Counted from the first letter of the stretch, positions 1-10,655 are shown. The stretch: 64,000 nucleotides of DNA from Acanthosoma haemorrhoidale (GCA_930367205.1 OV884015.1:107448509-107512508), one strand, 5' to 3'. Notes: generated by a model from the letters alone, not told the origin. Translations and numbers: made by a program.

Positions 1-12
1 CTGCATTGATGT

Positions 13-330
13 ATGGTACCCCCTCTCTACAAGTATCTGACCCCTAACACTCTACTAACGCTCCAGGAATTCCAGAATAGAGTTCTCCGCACCTCCCTCA
101 AACACACCCCGTTCGACCGAATGAAGGCTGACGAAATCCACAAAAAATTTGAAGTGCTCACCATCCAAGATTTTATCAAGAGAAGGCACATCAATTTTTT
201 TGACTCCCTAAGACATAGCCACAACCCACTCTTCTCCGACCTTCAGCCACCTCCAATGCCCGTCAGATGGAAGCACTGCTGGACCGCCGAAGCTTGGCGA
301 ATGAAAGACATCATAGAACTAGAGGACTGA
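13..330 (+). pseudogene. Reverse transcriptase C-terminal fragment (Jockey-like ORF2)
   Basis: About 105 codons are open to a TGA at 328-330. The fragment has the post-RT region typical of Jockey ORF2, with a segment reading LQEFQNRVLR near residue 17. This matches in kind the QSKVLRTIV segment found at the same place in the element at 1582-6368. No RT catalytic motifs are present because they would lie upstream of the window. In-frame stop codons occur just upstream (near position 7), so the copy is either broken or its frame changes at the window edge. The role in an intact element is the C-terminal part of the polymerase used in target-primed reverse transcription. Confidence 0.7.
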
Positions 331-470
331 CGGACCTACACCCAGCCGAGAGATTGAGGCCGATCTCCCGGCCGACTCAACCGACGCCACATTACCCCAT
401 CTACCTGTGTAAGCAGGGTTGATCTTCCGGCCGATTAGGCCGACTCATTCAGGCCCCTGGCGGGGCGGCC

Positions 471-489
471 GGCCAGGCTTCGCCTGGCC
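471..489 (+). other. Perfect hairpin in LINE 3' UTR
   Basis: GGCCAGGCTTCGCCTGGCC forms an 8-bp stem with a 3-nt loop in the 3' UTR of the fragment at 1-772. Structured 3' UTRs can be recognised by LINE reverse transcriptases. That role is inferred here; only the palindrome is seen. Confidence 0.5.
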
Positions 490-784
490 TACAACAACCC
501 ATCGCCTAGGCACCCCTAGGCTCAATCCTTGGTAGACTCTCACTACCTTCCTGACTCCATCCACCTTTCTTGGCATTCCACACCCTATATCCTTCTCATA
601 CATCCTTCAAATAGGGGTCTCCCCTTAGTGAAAGGCACGTTCCAGCCAAAAATAATTTTCATTATTTTTCCCACATTCCATTTTGTAAGTTTGAAAGCTT
701 AGATTAAAAAAAAAAAATAAATAAATAAAAAAAAACTAAAATAAAAAAAAAATAAAAAAATAAAAAAAACTTGTAAATTATTCT

Positions 785-1322
785 CACGACGGATCTCTTA
801 CTGGTGACTTGTGGCAGCACTGATGTTCAAGACTTGGCCTTCTCATTTATGAAAACCTCTGGAACTCTCTTCCTAACCTCACTATGTTTTAGTCCGGCCT
901 TGTCAGACCCCATACTCTCCTAGTGGGATTCTCTGCCTTCGTCTCGCTAAAACTAGCACCTCCTTGGAAGAGACCTCTCCCTCGCGGACGACGGTTGTCG
1001 TGGCCCTACAAACTTTACCTAGTAGTGTCTCCCCCAGCGATCCAGTCTGACTCTCTCCGGTTTACACTCACCTTTGGGATCCGGACGGATTTCACCTACC
1101 CTCAGATACCGAGTGTGAATTCGTGGTAATTACAAGACCACACAAACTATCTACCCTATACCTCTTCTCCTGAAAATAGTGCATTGTCGGGGCACATACC
1201 TATCAAATATGAAGTCAGATAGTAAGACCCGTCATGAAATAATTGTCCAGCCTAATCAACCCTCACTTCGTCACCAGGGCTAGGGTAACTAGGAACCCCC
1301 CTCGTGACGACCCGACAGTTAG
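785..1322 (+). repeat. Dispersed repeat family R1, copy 1
   Basis: This 540-bp block matches, in inverted orientation, 47159-47668 along its whole length, and a more diverged partial copy at about 36775-36975. On the minus strand it begins TGTCGGGTCGTCACGAGG and runs to about position 785. The TG start suggests it may be a solo LTR or the end of a retroelement, but no second LTR, CA end or target duplication could be defined. A frame of about 68 codons (923-1129, GTG start, no ATG) is open in all three copies. GC content is visibly higher than the surroundings. Confidence 0.7.
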
Positions 1323-1566
1323 TATCAATAAAAACTTATATTTTTCTCACTTTGGGTATAAATAAAAGATCTAAACGTCCTCATTAGCCATAATATGATT
1401 TTTCAGGTTAATAATTTTATCAGTAATAAAAAATATATGTCTATAACATTGAACGGGCTATGGAATAAAATCACACCGAGTCCTTATTAATATATATTGT
1501 TTTAGCGTTACTTATGGTCGCAATATTTTTGCAATCCTAGATCCATACTAAGGAATGAAATCAGAG
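1323..1566. other. AT-rich flank without recognised content
   Basis: This is the sequence between repeat R1 and the Jockey insertion. No ORF, repeat or RNA gene was recognised. It continues at 6384 on the other side of the inserted element. Confidence 0.5.
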
Positions 1567-1581
1567 CTACTAAAAATACCA
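1567..1581 (+). repeat. Target-site duplication, left copy
   Basis: CTACTAAAAATACCA is repeated exactly at 6369-6383, directly after the 3' end of the Jockey element. A perfect 15-bp direct repeat is in the size range expected of target-primed reverse transcription and fixes the element boundaries. Confidence 0.9.
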
Positions 1582-1988
1582 GTTTCTGCGCATGCGCTAC
1601 TGTTAACAACCACGTACAACTATCGCTCTCCAAATCAATACCGATAACTACCGTTTATAGACCCTTTTTCGGCTTTGGGATTGTGTCAACTGGCAACTTA
1701 AGTGAGGTGGCCACGAGGGAGCCCTCAATAAGTGAGTAGATCGCTAGTACATTGGTGTGAAGTGCAAATAATAGTGACATCGGACAGAGTAGTCGGCCAT
1801 CTTGACTGAGGCATCAGCCGTCGTTCACGATACATAGCCGTTCTGAGCCAGACCTGATAGGTGGCTCAGAGCCAAGACCGGTGACTCGCCACTGGAATCC
1901 CACCGGCGCTACGTATTTTATTTTTTACGTATTTTACGTATTTTATTTATTTTTTTTTTAACTAACAAAAATCTTAGCTAATGACAAA
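1582..1988 (+). promoter_or_regulatory. Jockey 5' UTR, probable internal promoter region
   Basis: This is the stretch between the left target duplication and ORF1. It begins GTTTCTGCGCATGCGC, a CpG-rich start, and ends in a T-rich tract (about 1918-1955). Full-length LINEs carry an internal pol II promoter at their 5' end; no specific initiator or downstream element could be confirmed by eye. Confidence 0.5.
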
Positions 1989-3321
1989 ATGAGATTTTAT
2001 CAGCAGCTAATATCACAAAATAAAAAGAAAAGATCAAGGTCCTTGGGTCCAACTCCGCCAACGTCGCCAGTAAAGCGAAAACCCAGACGCTCAAATAGCA
2101 ACATCCCTATAAACTCATCTGCTGCCAGCTCTATGGAAGATCTACCACCACTTGCCAGCACTTCAAAAGAAGAAACTGTTGCAGAATCTCCATTCTTCAC
2201 ACCGAATAGCTTCGAGGTATTGAGAAACAGCCAACCTGACGACATGGAAGTTATTCAAACACCAACACAGCCCAAGCCGCCTGCTATATTCGTAAGGAAT
2301 ATTAGCAATTTCAAACTATTATGCTCACAAATCAGCAAAGTTGTAGGTACCGGAAAATATATGTGCCTCAATCGCTCTCGGGATACAAAAATTTAACCAG
2401 ACACTCCGGATACTTATCGAGAGATCATTAAGTATTTGGAAGAAACCAATGCAGACTACATTCCATACATATCAGTTGAAACAAGAACGATCGCTTCGAG
2501 TAGTGATAAGAAATCTGCACCCGACCACACCAGCTGATGAAATTGAAGACGAACTATCAGCTCTGGGATTCAAAGTTCGGCAAATAACCAACGTTATACG
2601 TGAGGACAGACAACAAAACGAATCCACCAAAACGGCATTACCGTTATTTTTTGTAGATCTCGAGCGGACACCTGGCGTGGAGAAAATTTATGACTTAACA
2701 ACCCTGTATTACACAAGAATACAGGTCGAAAAACCTTACCCCAATAGAGACATCGTTCAATGCCATAATTGCCAGGCATATGGGCACACAAAATCGTATT
2801 GCCACCACCCTCCTAGGTGTGTAAAGTGTAGTGGGCAGCACAAAAGCGAATTGTGCAAAAAGCCCCTAAAATCGCCTGCTGTATGCGTGCTCTGCCAGCA
2901 AGACCATCCGGCCAACTACAAGGGCTGTGAGGCCTATAGAATCCTCAAGTCCAGGAGCGAGCAACGTCGCCGGCCAGAAGAAGAGAAGCCAGTAACAGGT
3001 AGCTCAAGAAGCGCCCCCACCAGAAATTTGAGGCCTTCAGTCTCTTTTGCTGATGCCGTTTGGAACAGAGAGCAGTCACAGGCACTGGCCACTTCTCGTC
3101 CACAAGTATCTCTTCCCCAGCATTCCGCTCATCCCGCCAACCAGCAAACCCAATCCCATCCTCAACCACACATCTCGCATATTCCTTCACCTCCAAGCTC
3201 TTCAGATCTCACTAGCCTATTAACATCATTCCTTACAGAATTCAGAACCCTAATTACCCCTCTCATTTCCCTTCTTACAAATCTTGTCTCCTACCTTATC
3301 CCCGTTAAACAAAATCCATAA
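1989..3321 (+). pseudogene. Jockey ORF1, gag-like nucleic-acid-binding protein, disrupted
   Basis: Starts at ATG 1989 in frame 3 with a basic N-terminus. An in-frame TAA at 2394-2396 interrupts it, then the frame changes near 2458-2462 into the frame of 2449-3321. The region after 2460 reads as a PRE_C2HC domain followed by three zinc knuckles: CX2CX4HX4C at about 2761, then CX2CX3HX4C, then CX2CX3HX6C. The C-terminus is Pro/Ser/Gln-rich with a hydrophobic end. Such proteins bind element RNA and form RNPs. The TAA can be explained by a CAA-to-TAA transition, but this is inference. It ends at TAA 3319-3321, immediately before ORF2. Confidence 0.88.
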
Positions 3322-6016
3322 GTGGACCCTTCTGACTCCTTATCCATTCTCCTTTGGAATGCGAACGGTGTTCGCACCCACACTAACGAATTGACAGCAC
3401 TACTCCATGACAAGAAGATCGACGTAGCTCTTATTACTGAAACAAGACTTACGAGCAAACGACCATTTACCGTTCGACAGTACCAGACTTATCGTACTGA
3501 TCACCCAGATGGAACAGCTTATGCAGGTACCGCTGTCATTGTCCATAACTCCATATCCCACCACATAGTTCCTTTGGTATCACATGATTTCCTTTAGTCC
3601 ACTGCAGTGTCAATCACCACCTTCACTTTTCCTCTTACACTTGCATCAACGTACTGCCCTCCCAATAAATCCATTTCCGACTCCCAATTCATCTCCTTTC
3701 TAGACTCCATCGGACATCGTTTCCTTGTGGGTGGTGACTTTAATGCGAAGCACCATCACTGGGGGTCAAGATCCACAAATACACGAGGACGTGCTTTGCT
3801 GTCTGCACTCACACGGAAACATTGCTCCACTATCACTCCTGACACAGCCACCTACCTATTGGCCATCAGATCCCAACCGAAATCCTGATCTCCTTGACTT
3901 TTTTTTTTACAATAGTTTAGGAACACTAAACTATTCACTCAAGCGCCTCGATGACCTTTCCTCCGATCATAGCCCTTTATTATTAACCATTTCCGTAAGA
4001 CCAATTCACAAACTGCCTCCTCCTTCATTTATTAGGGGCCCAGTTGACTGGGACCACTTCCGTCAGCTTCTTACAGAGTCCGTAAACCTCAAATTATCCC
4101 TGAAAACATCCCAAGACCTAGACGATGCAGTGCATTCTTTCACTACTCTGGTCCAGAGGTCGGCTTGGGAGCCATCGTCACCCCATCGTCACACAAAAAT
4201 CCACAATCATAATCGTTTACCTCAGCATCTCAAAGATCTAATCCAACCCAAACGCCGCTCTAGAACAGTGTGTCAAAGATTCCGGCATCCTATTGATCCT
4301 CGCACGTACAATCAGTACTGCCGATTGGTAAAGCGGCGATTGGCATCCTTCCGTTCCGATTCTTTCAATTCCTACCTCTCCTCTCTGTCCACCAGGGATA
4401 ACTCCTTGTGGAACGTAACCAAAAAAATCCTAAAGTATCAACCTGTTTCACACCCACTCCGTCGTGATGATGGGTCTTGGGCGGCTTCGGATGGGGATAG
4501 GTCGGAGGAATTTGCTCTGCATCTCACCCATACTTTCACACCTCACCTTTCTCATCAAAGCCATACTCACAGCACAACTGTGGAAGATTTCCTCACTTCA
4601 CCTATTCCTCTCTCTCTTCCACCAAAAGCCGTTAACCTTTCTGAGGTTAAATACCTTCTGAAAAACTTACCTTACCGAAAATCCCCTGGATATGATCTCC
4701 TTACTCCTCAAATTCTCAAACAACTTCCTCCTAAAGCCATAATCTTCCTAACCTACATATATAACTGCATAATCCGAACGACGCACTTTCCTCTCCTCTG
4801 GAAACATTCCATTATTGTCCTATTCGCCAAACCCGGTAAACCACCCAATGACGCCTCATCTTATCGTCCAATTAGCCTACTCCCTATCCTCTCAAAAATA
4901 TTTGAGGAACTCCTACTAAAACGTCTACTTCCCATTTATGAATCTAAAAACCTTTTTCCCACACACCAGTTTGGTTTCCGCCAACGACATTCCACTGCTC
5001 AACAAGGCCTTCGCGTTGTTGATCACATCTCCTCAGCCCTTGAAACCAAACAGTATTGCACTGCTGCCTTTCTCGATATAGCTCAAGCTTTTGACAGGGT
5101 TTGGCACGCAGGTTTGCTCTACAAGCTCAAAAGATATTTACCACAGACCCTTTTCCTAATCCTACAATCCTACCTTTCAAACCGCTTCTTCCAAGTCCGC
5201 TGTGGTTTAGAATACTCTAACTACTATCCCATAAGTGCAGGAGTTCCACAGGGCAGTGTCCTAGGCCCCATCCTCTATAACCTATACACCGCTGATGTCC
5301 CCTCTACTCAAAATACCTTGTTGGCCACATTTACAGATGACACTGCAGTCTTGTCATCCCATCCAGACCCCGACATAGCATCCCATAACCTTCAAAAACA
5401 CCTTGACGAGATCGAGTATTGGTGCAATCAATGGCGGATCAAAGTTAATGAAGCAAAATGCTCCCACATTACCTTCACCCTTTGTCGCAAGTCTGGTCCA
5501 CTAGTTTATTTTAATTCTATTCCTCTCCCTGTATCCGAGACAGTACGGTAGTTAGGCTTCCATCTTGACAAACGACTGACCTGGAACCCACATACGAGAC
5601 TAAAAAGACAAGAACTAAACAGACGCTTTGGACAACTGTACAGACTACTTCAAAGGACATCCCATCTCTCAATAGAAAATAAACTACTAATCTACAAAGT
5701 TATACTCAAACCAATCTGGACATACGGAATAGAGCTATGGGGGACAGCAAAAAAGTCGAACATCAAGCGTATCCAATCCTTTCAATCAAAAGTCCTGAGA
5801 ACAATAGTAAATGCCCCTTATCATGTCAGCAACAAAACCCTTCATAACGACCTTAATATACCCTACATTCTAGAACTCATCCCTTCCAAGTTTACGAAAT
5901 TCCACAGTAGCCTTTCCAACCACCCTAATCCTGTAGCACAGTCAATGCACTGCGCCACTCATCCCTATAATCCTCCTCGGAGACTGAAACGGCAGTGGCC
6001 TCGTGACCTGCTATAA
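3322..6016 (+). pseudogene. Jockey ORF2, endonuclease-reverse transcriptase, disrupted
   Basis: ORF2 follows the ORF1 stop directly and begins GTG where an ATG is expected. The endonuclease part shows LLWNANG, ITETRL, GGDFNA and SSDHSP, so the usual APE catalytic positions are present. RT motifs follow: SYRPISLLP, AFLDIAQAFDRVWH, GVPQGSVLGP and FTDD (5330-5341; the family norm is FADD or YADD). Lesions seen: TAG at 3595-3597, a frameshift at about 3845-3866 from frame 1 to frame 2, and TAG at 5549-5551. After each lesion the homologous reading continues, the last segment ending at TAA 6014-6016. In an intact element it nicks DNA and performs target-primed reverse transcription. Confidence 0.9.
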
Positions 6017-6368
6017 ACGCGTGACAGTGGGAGTGCTGGCAATGGCCAGTCTCTCCAATCATGTCCTGAGCGTCTGTGGCTCTCGCGCTCTTGGTCAGCC
6101 TCCACTGGCTAGTATCCGGTGACGCGGCTGACGGAGGAGCGTGGGGGACTTCCCAAGACTCCGCCTTCTCTTTGCGGTGGATATGGGGGGTCTCTGGGCT
6201 GTCTGTAAATATTGTATGAATGAGCGAGTGAATGATGAACTGTAAATATTGTATGAATGAGCGAGTGAATGATGAACTGTAAATTTTGTATGAATGAGAG
6301 CATATATCTTAATTACTTATTGCCTTATAAAAGGCAGATTGTAATTATTGCACAATAAAGGAATTATA
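6017..6368 (+). repeat. Jockey 3' UTR with 37-bp tandem repeat
   Basis: Units starting CTGTAAATATTGTATGAATG begin at 6203, 6240 and 6277, a period of 37 bp with about 2.5 copies. An AATAAA lies near 6355. The same tail structure, with fewer units, is found at about 45960-46075 and, diverged, at 28545-28685. Confidence 0.85.
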
Positions 6369-6383
6369 CTACTAAAAATACCA
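6369..6383 (+). repeat. Target-site duplication, right copy
   Basis: Exact match to 1567-1581 (CTACTAAAAATACCA). It directly follows the element 3' end. Confidence 0.9.
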
Positions 6384-7257
6384 TTTTAAGTATCTAAAAA
6401 GTAATGAGGGCAAAGCTGGTAATCAATAGAGGGTTCTTTAATGATAGTAAGGTAATTTCTTGTGGTCATTAATAGCTGCAAAAAGCCACAAAACTGTGAG
6501 TAAAATTGTTTTCGAAACTAGGATCATAATTTATTATATTTTAAGGTTTACATTGCCGACTGAAAGAGTTACGAGAAGCTAGGAAGTGGGTTTGTTGAGA
6601 AGCCATCAGATAGAACAGCACCAGCGGGATCAACCAATGTAAGGGATCTCCTGTGTGATGTCCCTTCGACAGGACGAAGCGTAGGGCCAACTGCCTCCCA
6701 TCCCTACGCACATCGCTCATCTAGCCATCCTTTTTCTTCCTTCTTCCTGGTGGGGAGGGGGTGTGGGGTGTGGGAGTGATGGGAAGTTCCGTCTTATGCT
6801 TGATTAGGAGGTCAAGGAACTTGAAAAAATATTTTCGTTAGTTGGCAACGTCTCTACATATATTGTGTGCGCTAGGTCATTACATTATTCCAAAGAACAA
6901 GAAATAATTTTGAGAAAACATAGATAGAGAATACAGTTAAAGTTAAATGTTCTGAGACCAAAAGTCACATATGAATAATAATAGTTCAAGCTAAGAAAAA
7001 TCAATTTGGTTAACAAAGAAAAAAAAATCTCACAAGACAAAGTAAAATAAATTGTAAACCTCAAATTAGAAAAAAATATGTAAAAGAATTCAAGAAAAAA
7101 AAATTCATAGATAAATTCATAAAATAGAACCCAGTAAGAAAATGTCAGTAAAATAATATAGTAAATTAAAAAAACAAACTTAAAAAACACGTGATAACAA
7201 ACCAAATAAATGAAAACATGATGAAGGTGTCACAAGACACGAGACAGAAAAAAATTC
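6384..7257. other. AT-rich DNA, no gene recognised
   Basis: Contains one GC-richer patch (about 6640-6790, with a G-rich run near 6752-6772) and long A-rich stretches. A 106-codon open frame on the minus strand (6885-7205) is low-complexity Phe/Leu/Ile/Tyr and was judged an AT artefact. Confidence 0.5.
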
Positions 7258-7645
7258 AAAACAAATAAAACTCCTAAAACTATAAATAGTAGTTCCTAAG
7301 ACAATTGGAAGATGAAGGTGTGCTTTAAAAGTTAGTAAGGATGAAGGACAGTACCATATGAACGGTATTAGGAGGGAGAGAATCCCAGAGAGTGATGAAG
7401 TTCAAAGAGACTTGATCACGTACTCCGGGAACAGCCTGATATTTAACTGTTTTGGGTGATATCCGTGGAGTACTTTATATTAAATTTATCTAATTTTATT
7501 AACAAAGATTGTTTAAAAAGGTCTTATATAAATTTTAAACGACAGTCGATAGCACACCTGAAGTTCAGTGTACACATTCATTATTAAATTTTAATAAATT
7601 CTATTCGTCAATTTTTCGGAATTTAAAACTTTACGAGGGAACAAA
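7258..7645 (-). pseudogene. Non-LTR RT C-terminal remnant, module X copy 1
   Basis: The block is repeated at 8135-8540 and 11145-11520. Read on the minus strand it contains a degenerate LW-SLPPN segment. This resembles the better-preserved LWNSLPPNIF of the minus-strand RT tail at 9454-9774. It is therefore a short, decayed tail of the same kind of LINE. No frame is open over the whole block. It directly abuts module Y at about 7650. Confidence 0.55.
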
Positions 7646-7650
7646 GCCAG

Positions 7651-8130
7651 AATTGAAAAATAAACCTATCTCTGACACTTACAGACCAGAACTCTGAAAG
7701 ACAGCAAAGTATTTTCTATACAAAGTACTTTGAACAATAGTAAATATCTGATTCTACGTCACCAATCAGACCCACTATCATTGAATTCATTCTCTCTTAA
7801 GTGTTGAAATTCCATTTAAGTAAGCACCACACATCCCTCCTACGATCTCCATCTTGAGATCTCCAGTTATTGCGAGTCCTGGCTCTGGCCAGTATTTATT
7901 TATCTGGGGCTGCTCTGCCTGTATGTCTGTACAGCAGCGGTTGTAAAATAAACTAAATTGATCTTAAATATCAAGAGTTTATTTCAAAACACCTCAAAAT
8001 ATGCTGATTAGTTTTTAGTTAAAATCCCTTAAAGGTGTGATGGGAAGAAATCCCAGCTGCAAAGCTATTTAAGATTTAACGTTCTCAGGGATCAGGATGT
8101 TCCCCCAGGTCTAAGAAAACATCTAGATAT
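7651..8130 (+). pseudogene. Decayed Jockey RT tail plus 3' end, module Y copy 1
   Basis: On the plus strand a segment at about 7720-7790 is related to the RT C-terminus of the Jockey element at 1582-6368 (post-RT LRTIVN-like region). It is followed by a tail with CAGTATTTATTTATCTGGGGCTG and AATAAA-like sequence near 7950. Several stops are present. The same block occurs at 10656-11140 with high similarity, so the pair was copied as DNA rather than inserted twice independently. Confidence 0.6.
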
Positions 8131-8510
8131 ACACAGAAAACAAATTAAACTCCTAAAACTATAAATAAATTATTAGTTCCTAAGACAATTGGACGATGAA
8201 GGTGTGCTTTGAAAGTTAGTAAGGATGAAGAACAGTAGCATCTGAACGATATTTGGAGGGAGAGAATGCCAGAGATTGTCGAAGTTCAAAGAGACTGGAT
8301 CACGTGTTCCAGGAGTAGCCTGACTACTTTTGAAAATTAGATCTATATTTAACTGTTTTGGGCGATATCCCTGTATGTACCTTTTATTAAATTTATCTAA
8401 TTTTATCTACAAAGATTGTTATAAATTTTAAATAACAGTCGATAGCACAACTGAAGTTCAATATAGACATTCATTATTAAATTTTAATGAGTTCTACTCC
8501 ATTTTTTTCG
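7651..8510 (+). repeat. Duplicated Y-X block, left copy
   Basis: About 860 bp match 10656-11515 in direct orientation with scattered substitutions and small indels. The block joins module Y to module X, so the duplication spans two unrelated remnants. The copies are about 3.0 kb apart. Confidence 0.8.
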
Positions 8511-8540
8511 GAATTCAAAACTTTACGACGAAACAAGGCT
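8135..8540 (-). pseudogene. Non-LTR RT C-terminal remnant, module X copy 2
   Basis: Direct repeat of 7258-7645. The minus strand again gives an LWHSLPPN-type segment with stops on both sides. It lies immediately downstream of module Y. Confidence 0.5.
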
Positions 8541-9453
8541 AATTGCTACCGAGTCAGAAAGGATCTGACTTTTCTAGAAAAAAAATCAACATAAAATGTG
8601 AAGAAAAATTTGTTTTTTTCATAGAGTAAGCTAAAACAAACAAATAAAAAACTTTGGGACTACCTAGCGCCAGTCCTTCAGTCGAGTGTGAAACAAAAGC
8701 TGAACTTGATATTGGAATGTAAAAGGTGGAGAAGTTTACAACGGGCTCTCAAGGCAGAGTGTAATGAATAAAGTTTTGTAAAATATTCCGGACCATCGAT
8801 CTCGTCTTTTTCCGGGAGTCTCCTTCCGCTGAAGAGGAATACAAACCAATAAGTGGTAAGGGAGGGCCCTAATGGTAATTACAGCAGGACGTCCTTGGAG
8901 GCATGGTTACACTCAAACAACTGCAAGAAGTTAAAGATTTATTCACATTTATAAATTTTCCTCGTTGATTGAGATCAACATTCCTTTAGGATCATCGATC
9001 ATCTGGATTTAAAATATAATAGAAACACAAAATTATTCCGGGCCAATAGCATGAATGTCCAGATGATAAAGTCACATCTGGAAAATAAAATAAACTATAA
9101 CATCATAACAAAAAAAAATAAAACAAAAACAAAATAGTAATAACAATGTAAAATATAGTGTAAACCGCTATAAGAATAATAATAATAATTATGAAATAAA
9201 TATAAAAATTGTTTAACTGCTTTTACTAAATAATGCCATAGGATCCTTCTAAACGAAACAAAACAAAAACAATATGCTGCAGTCTATACAGTAAGACATT
9301 ACGTAAACAACGATAAAATTAATACAAAAAAAAACAAGAAAGTGAGATAAAAACTAGCAGCCGACATTTATAGTAAACAATCAAATAAAAATAATTAATA
9401 CAAAAATAAAAGTCAGGAAATATAAAATAATGAATGAGTGAATCGTTCCAAGA
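8541..9453. other. AT-rich DNA, no gene recognised
   Basis: A somewhat less AT-rich part at about 8690-8900 contains an AATAAA near 8766. From 9000 to 9450 it is A-rich with short AAT microsatellite stretches (about 9174-9192). No coding signal was seen. Confidence 0.5.
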
Positions 9454-10655
9454 CTAACGAGCGTCTCTTTGTATGGTAAGGAGGTGTTGAAACAGAAGAG
9501 CTTTGAAGATATTAGGAGGTAGAGAATTCCAGAGGGTAGTGGAGCAAGCAAGGAAGGAACGATCGTATGCTTTAGTTTTATGTGCAAGAGTATAAAGATC
9601 AGAGAGACAGGATCTTATGTTCCGGGAGTGGAATGAGAATTGGAACTGTAGAATATTGCTTATATTTGGGGTGTGACGCGAATTGATGATTTGAAAAAGG
9701 AATGAACCGAGGAAATGTTTTGCAAGGAAGGAGCGCTGCTGAGTCCCAAAGACTAATCTAACGAAGTAATTCACGATTCACAACAACTTGTCCAGGAGTC
9801 CTTCTGCGAGACCCCCATAGTCAATGTGAGGGAACAAGGAGTTGACGTGTAGGCTGCGAGAGCCATAGAATAGTATGAGGGCACCCCTATTGACCCTTGA
9901 GAGATATGCTGTTCCAAGACAGAACTTGATCAATGGTTGTTGCCATGTGTCTGCCGATGTGCCAGAATGTAATGGGATGGTTAGTAAGAGTTAAAGTGGG
10001 AATATCGGCAAAGGATCTGAGGAGGAAACTGGAGCCTATGACAATCGGCTGGGTTTTCGCTGCGAACTCGATTATGTTTTCCAAGGCACTGATCCGATCT
10101 AGGTCTCCCTGAATCTGGGCAAACGCAGGTAAAAAATCAGAAGGGAGCGAAGGATAAATATATTTGGGAGCAATGATGAATCAAGCTAAAGATATCGTTT
10201 ATTAAGCAGCTAAAAAGAAGGGAAAAATGCTCGATCCCACCCGGACTTCACCCGACAGCTGACAGGGCTTGACTAGGGATAGGTAGTAACCGCTTGTGAA
10301 CCGTTGGAAAAAAATTGAATCAGTGAATAGGGCCATCGGAGGAAGTTAATCATTTTAACTTGGAAAGCAGGACTGCGTGGTCTACGGTATCAAATGCTTT
10401 GAAAGCAGGACGGCGTGGTCTACGGTATCAAATGCTTTGAAAGCAGGACTGCGTGGTCTACGGTATCAAATGCTTTGAAAGCAGGACTGCGTGGTCTACG
10501 GTATCATATGCTTTGAAAGCAGGACTGCGTGGTCTACGGTATCAAATGCTTTGGAGAAATCCTTCAAGAATTAGGATTGAAGTTTTTGTTGATCGATAGC
10601 AATAAGAATGTCACTAGTAATGTTAGCTAGTGGAGCAACCTGGGTGGAAACAAGA
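9454..10655 (-). pseudogene. Decayed non-LTR reverse transcriptase (CR1/Jockey-like), minus strand
   Basis: Reading the minus strand from about 10655 down to 9454, RT landmarks appear in the correct order. First is motif A (KAFDTVDHAVLLSK, amplified, see 10363-10553). Then comes a strongly degraded GVPQGS-type region near 10240. A post-palm helix region at about 10030-10110 follows (DLDRISALEN, KTQPIVIGS). The C-terminal domain is open for 106 codons (9454-9774) and contains LGSFLFQIIN, LWNSLPPNIF and a YDRSF motif. Frameshifts and stops separate these pieces. The catalytic YADD-type motif was not found. The function in an intact element is target-primed reverse transcription. Confidence 0.75.
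10363..10553 (-). repeat. 5 x 38-bp tandem array built from RT motif A
   Basis: TCTACGGTAT recurs at 10381, 10419, 10457, 10495 and 10533, a constant 38-bp period with only one or two substitutions among units. On the minus strand each unit encodes the RT motif A segment FDTVDHAVLL. Because 38 is not a multiple of 3, the frame changes each unit and the array cannot extend the protein. It therefore expanded after the RT had lost function. Confidence 0.9.

Larger units (their letters stand above)
1..772 (+). mobile_element. 5'-truncated Jockey-like non-LTR retrotransposon, 3' end
   Basis: The window opens inside this element. It contains the last part of a reverse-transcriptase ORF (13-330), a C-rich 3' UTR with a strong hairpin at 471-489, and an A-rich tail (about 704-772, A runs broken by single T or C). 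Arrangement of RT C-terminus, UTR and A tail on the plus strand is that of a Jockey-clade LINE. The left end lies outside the window, so its full length and target duplication cannot be judged. It is a different lineage from the element at 1582-6368: the C-terminal proteins align only loosely and the UTRs do not match. Confidence 0.75.
1582..6368 (+). mobile_element. Full-length Jockey-clade non-LTR retrotransposon, mutated
   Basis: The element is 4.79 kb between perfect 15-bp target-site duplications. The order is a 5' UTR of about 400 bp, ORF1 (gag-like with PRE_C2HC and CCHC knuckles), ORF2 (APE-like endonuclease plus RT), and a 3' UTR with a 37-bp tandem repeat and an AATAAA near the end. 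There is no long poly(A); it ends in an AATAAAGGAATTATA-like sequence. Both ORFs carry premature stops and frameshifts, so it is not autonomous now. The intact duplication implies fairly recent insertion. Related 3' tails occur at about 28545, 45935 and 54325. Confidence 0.92.

Noticed and set aside
704..772. A-rich tract as an independent microsatellite
   Set aside because: It directly follows the LINE 3' UTR and is best explained as its degenerated poly(A) tail.
6885..7205. 106-codon minus-strand frame with hydrophobic segments, resembling a membrane protein
   Set aside because: Phe/Leu/Ile/Tyr-rich composition arises from A-rich low-complexity DNA; no motif or conserved start context.
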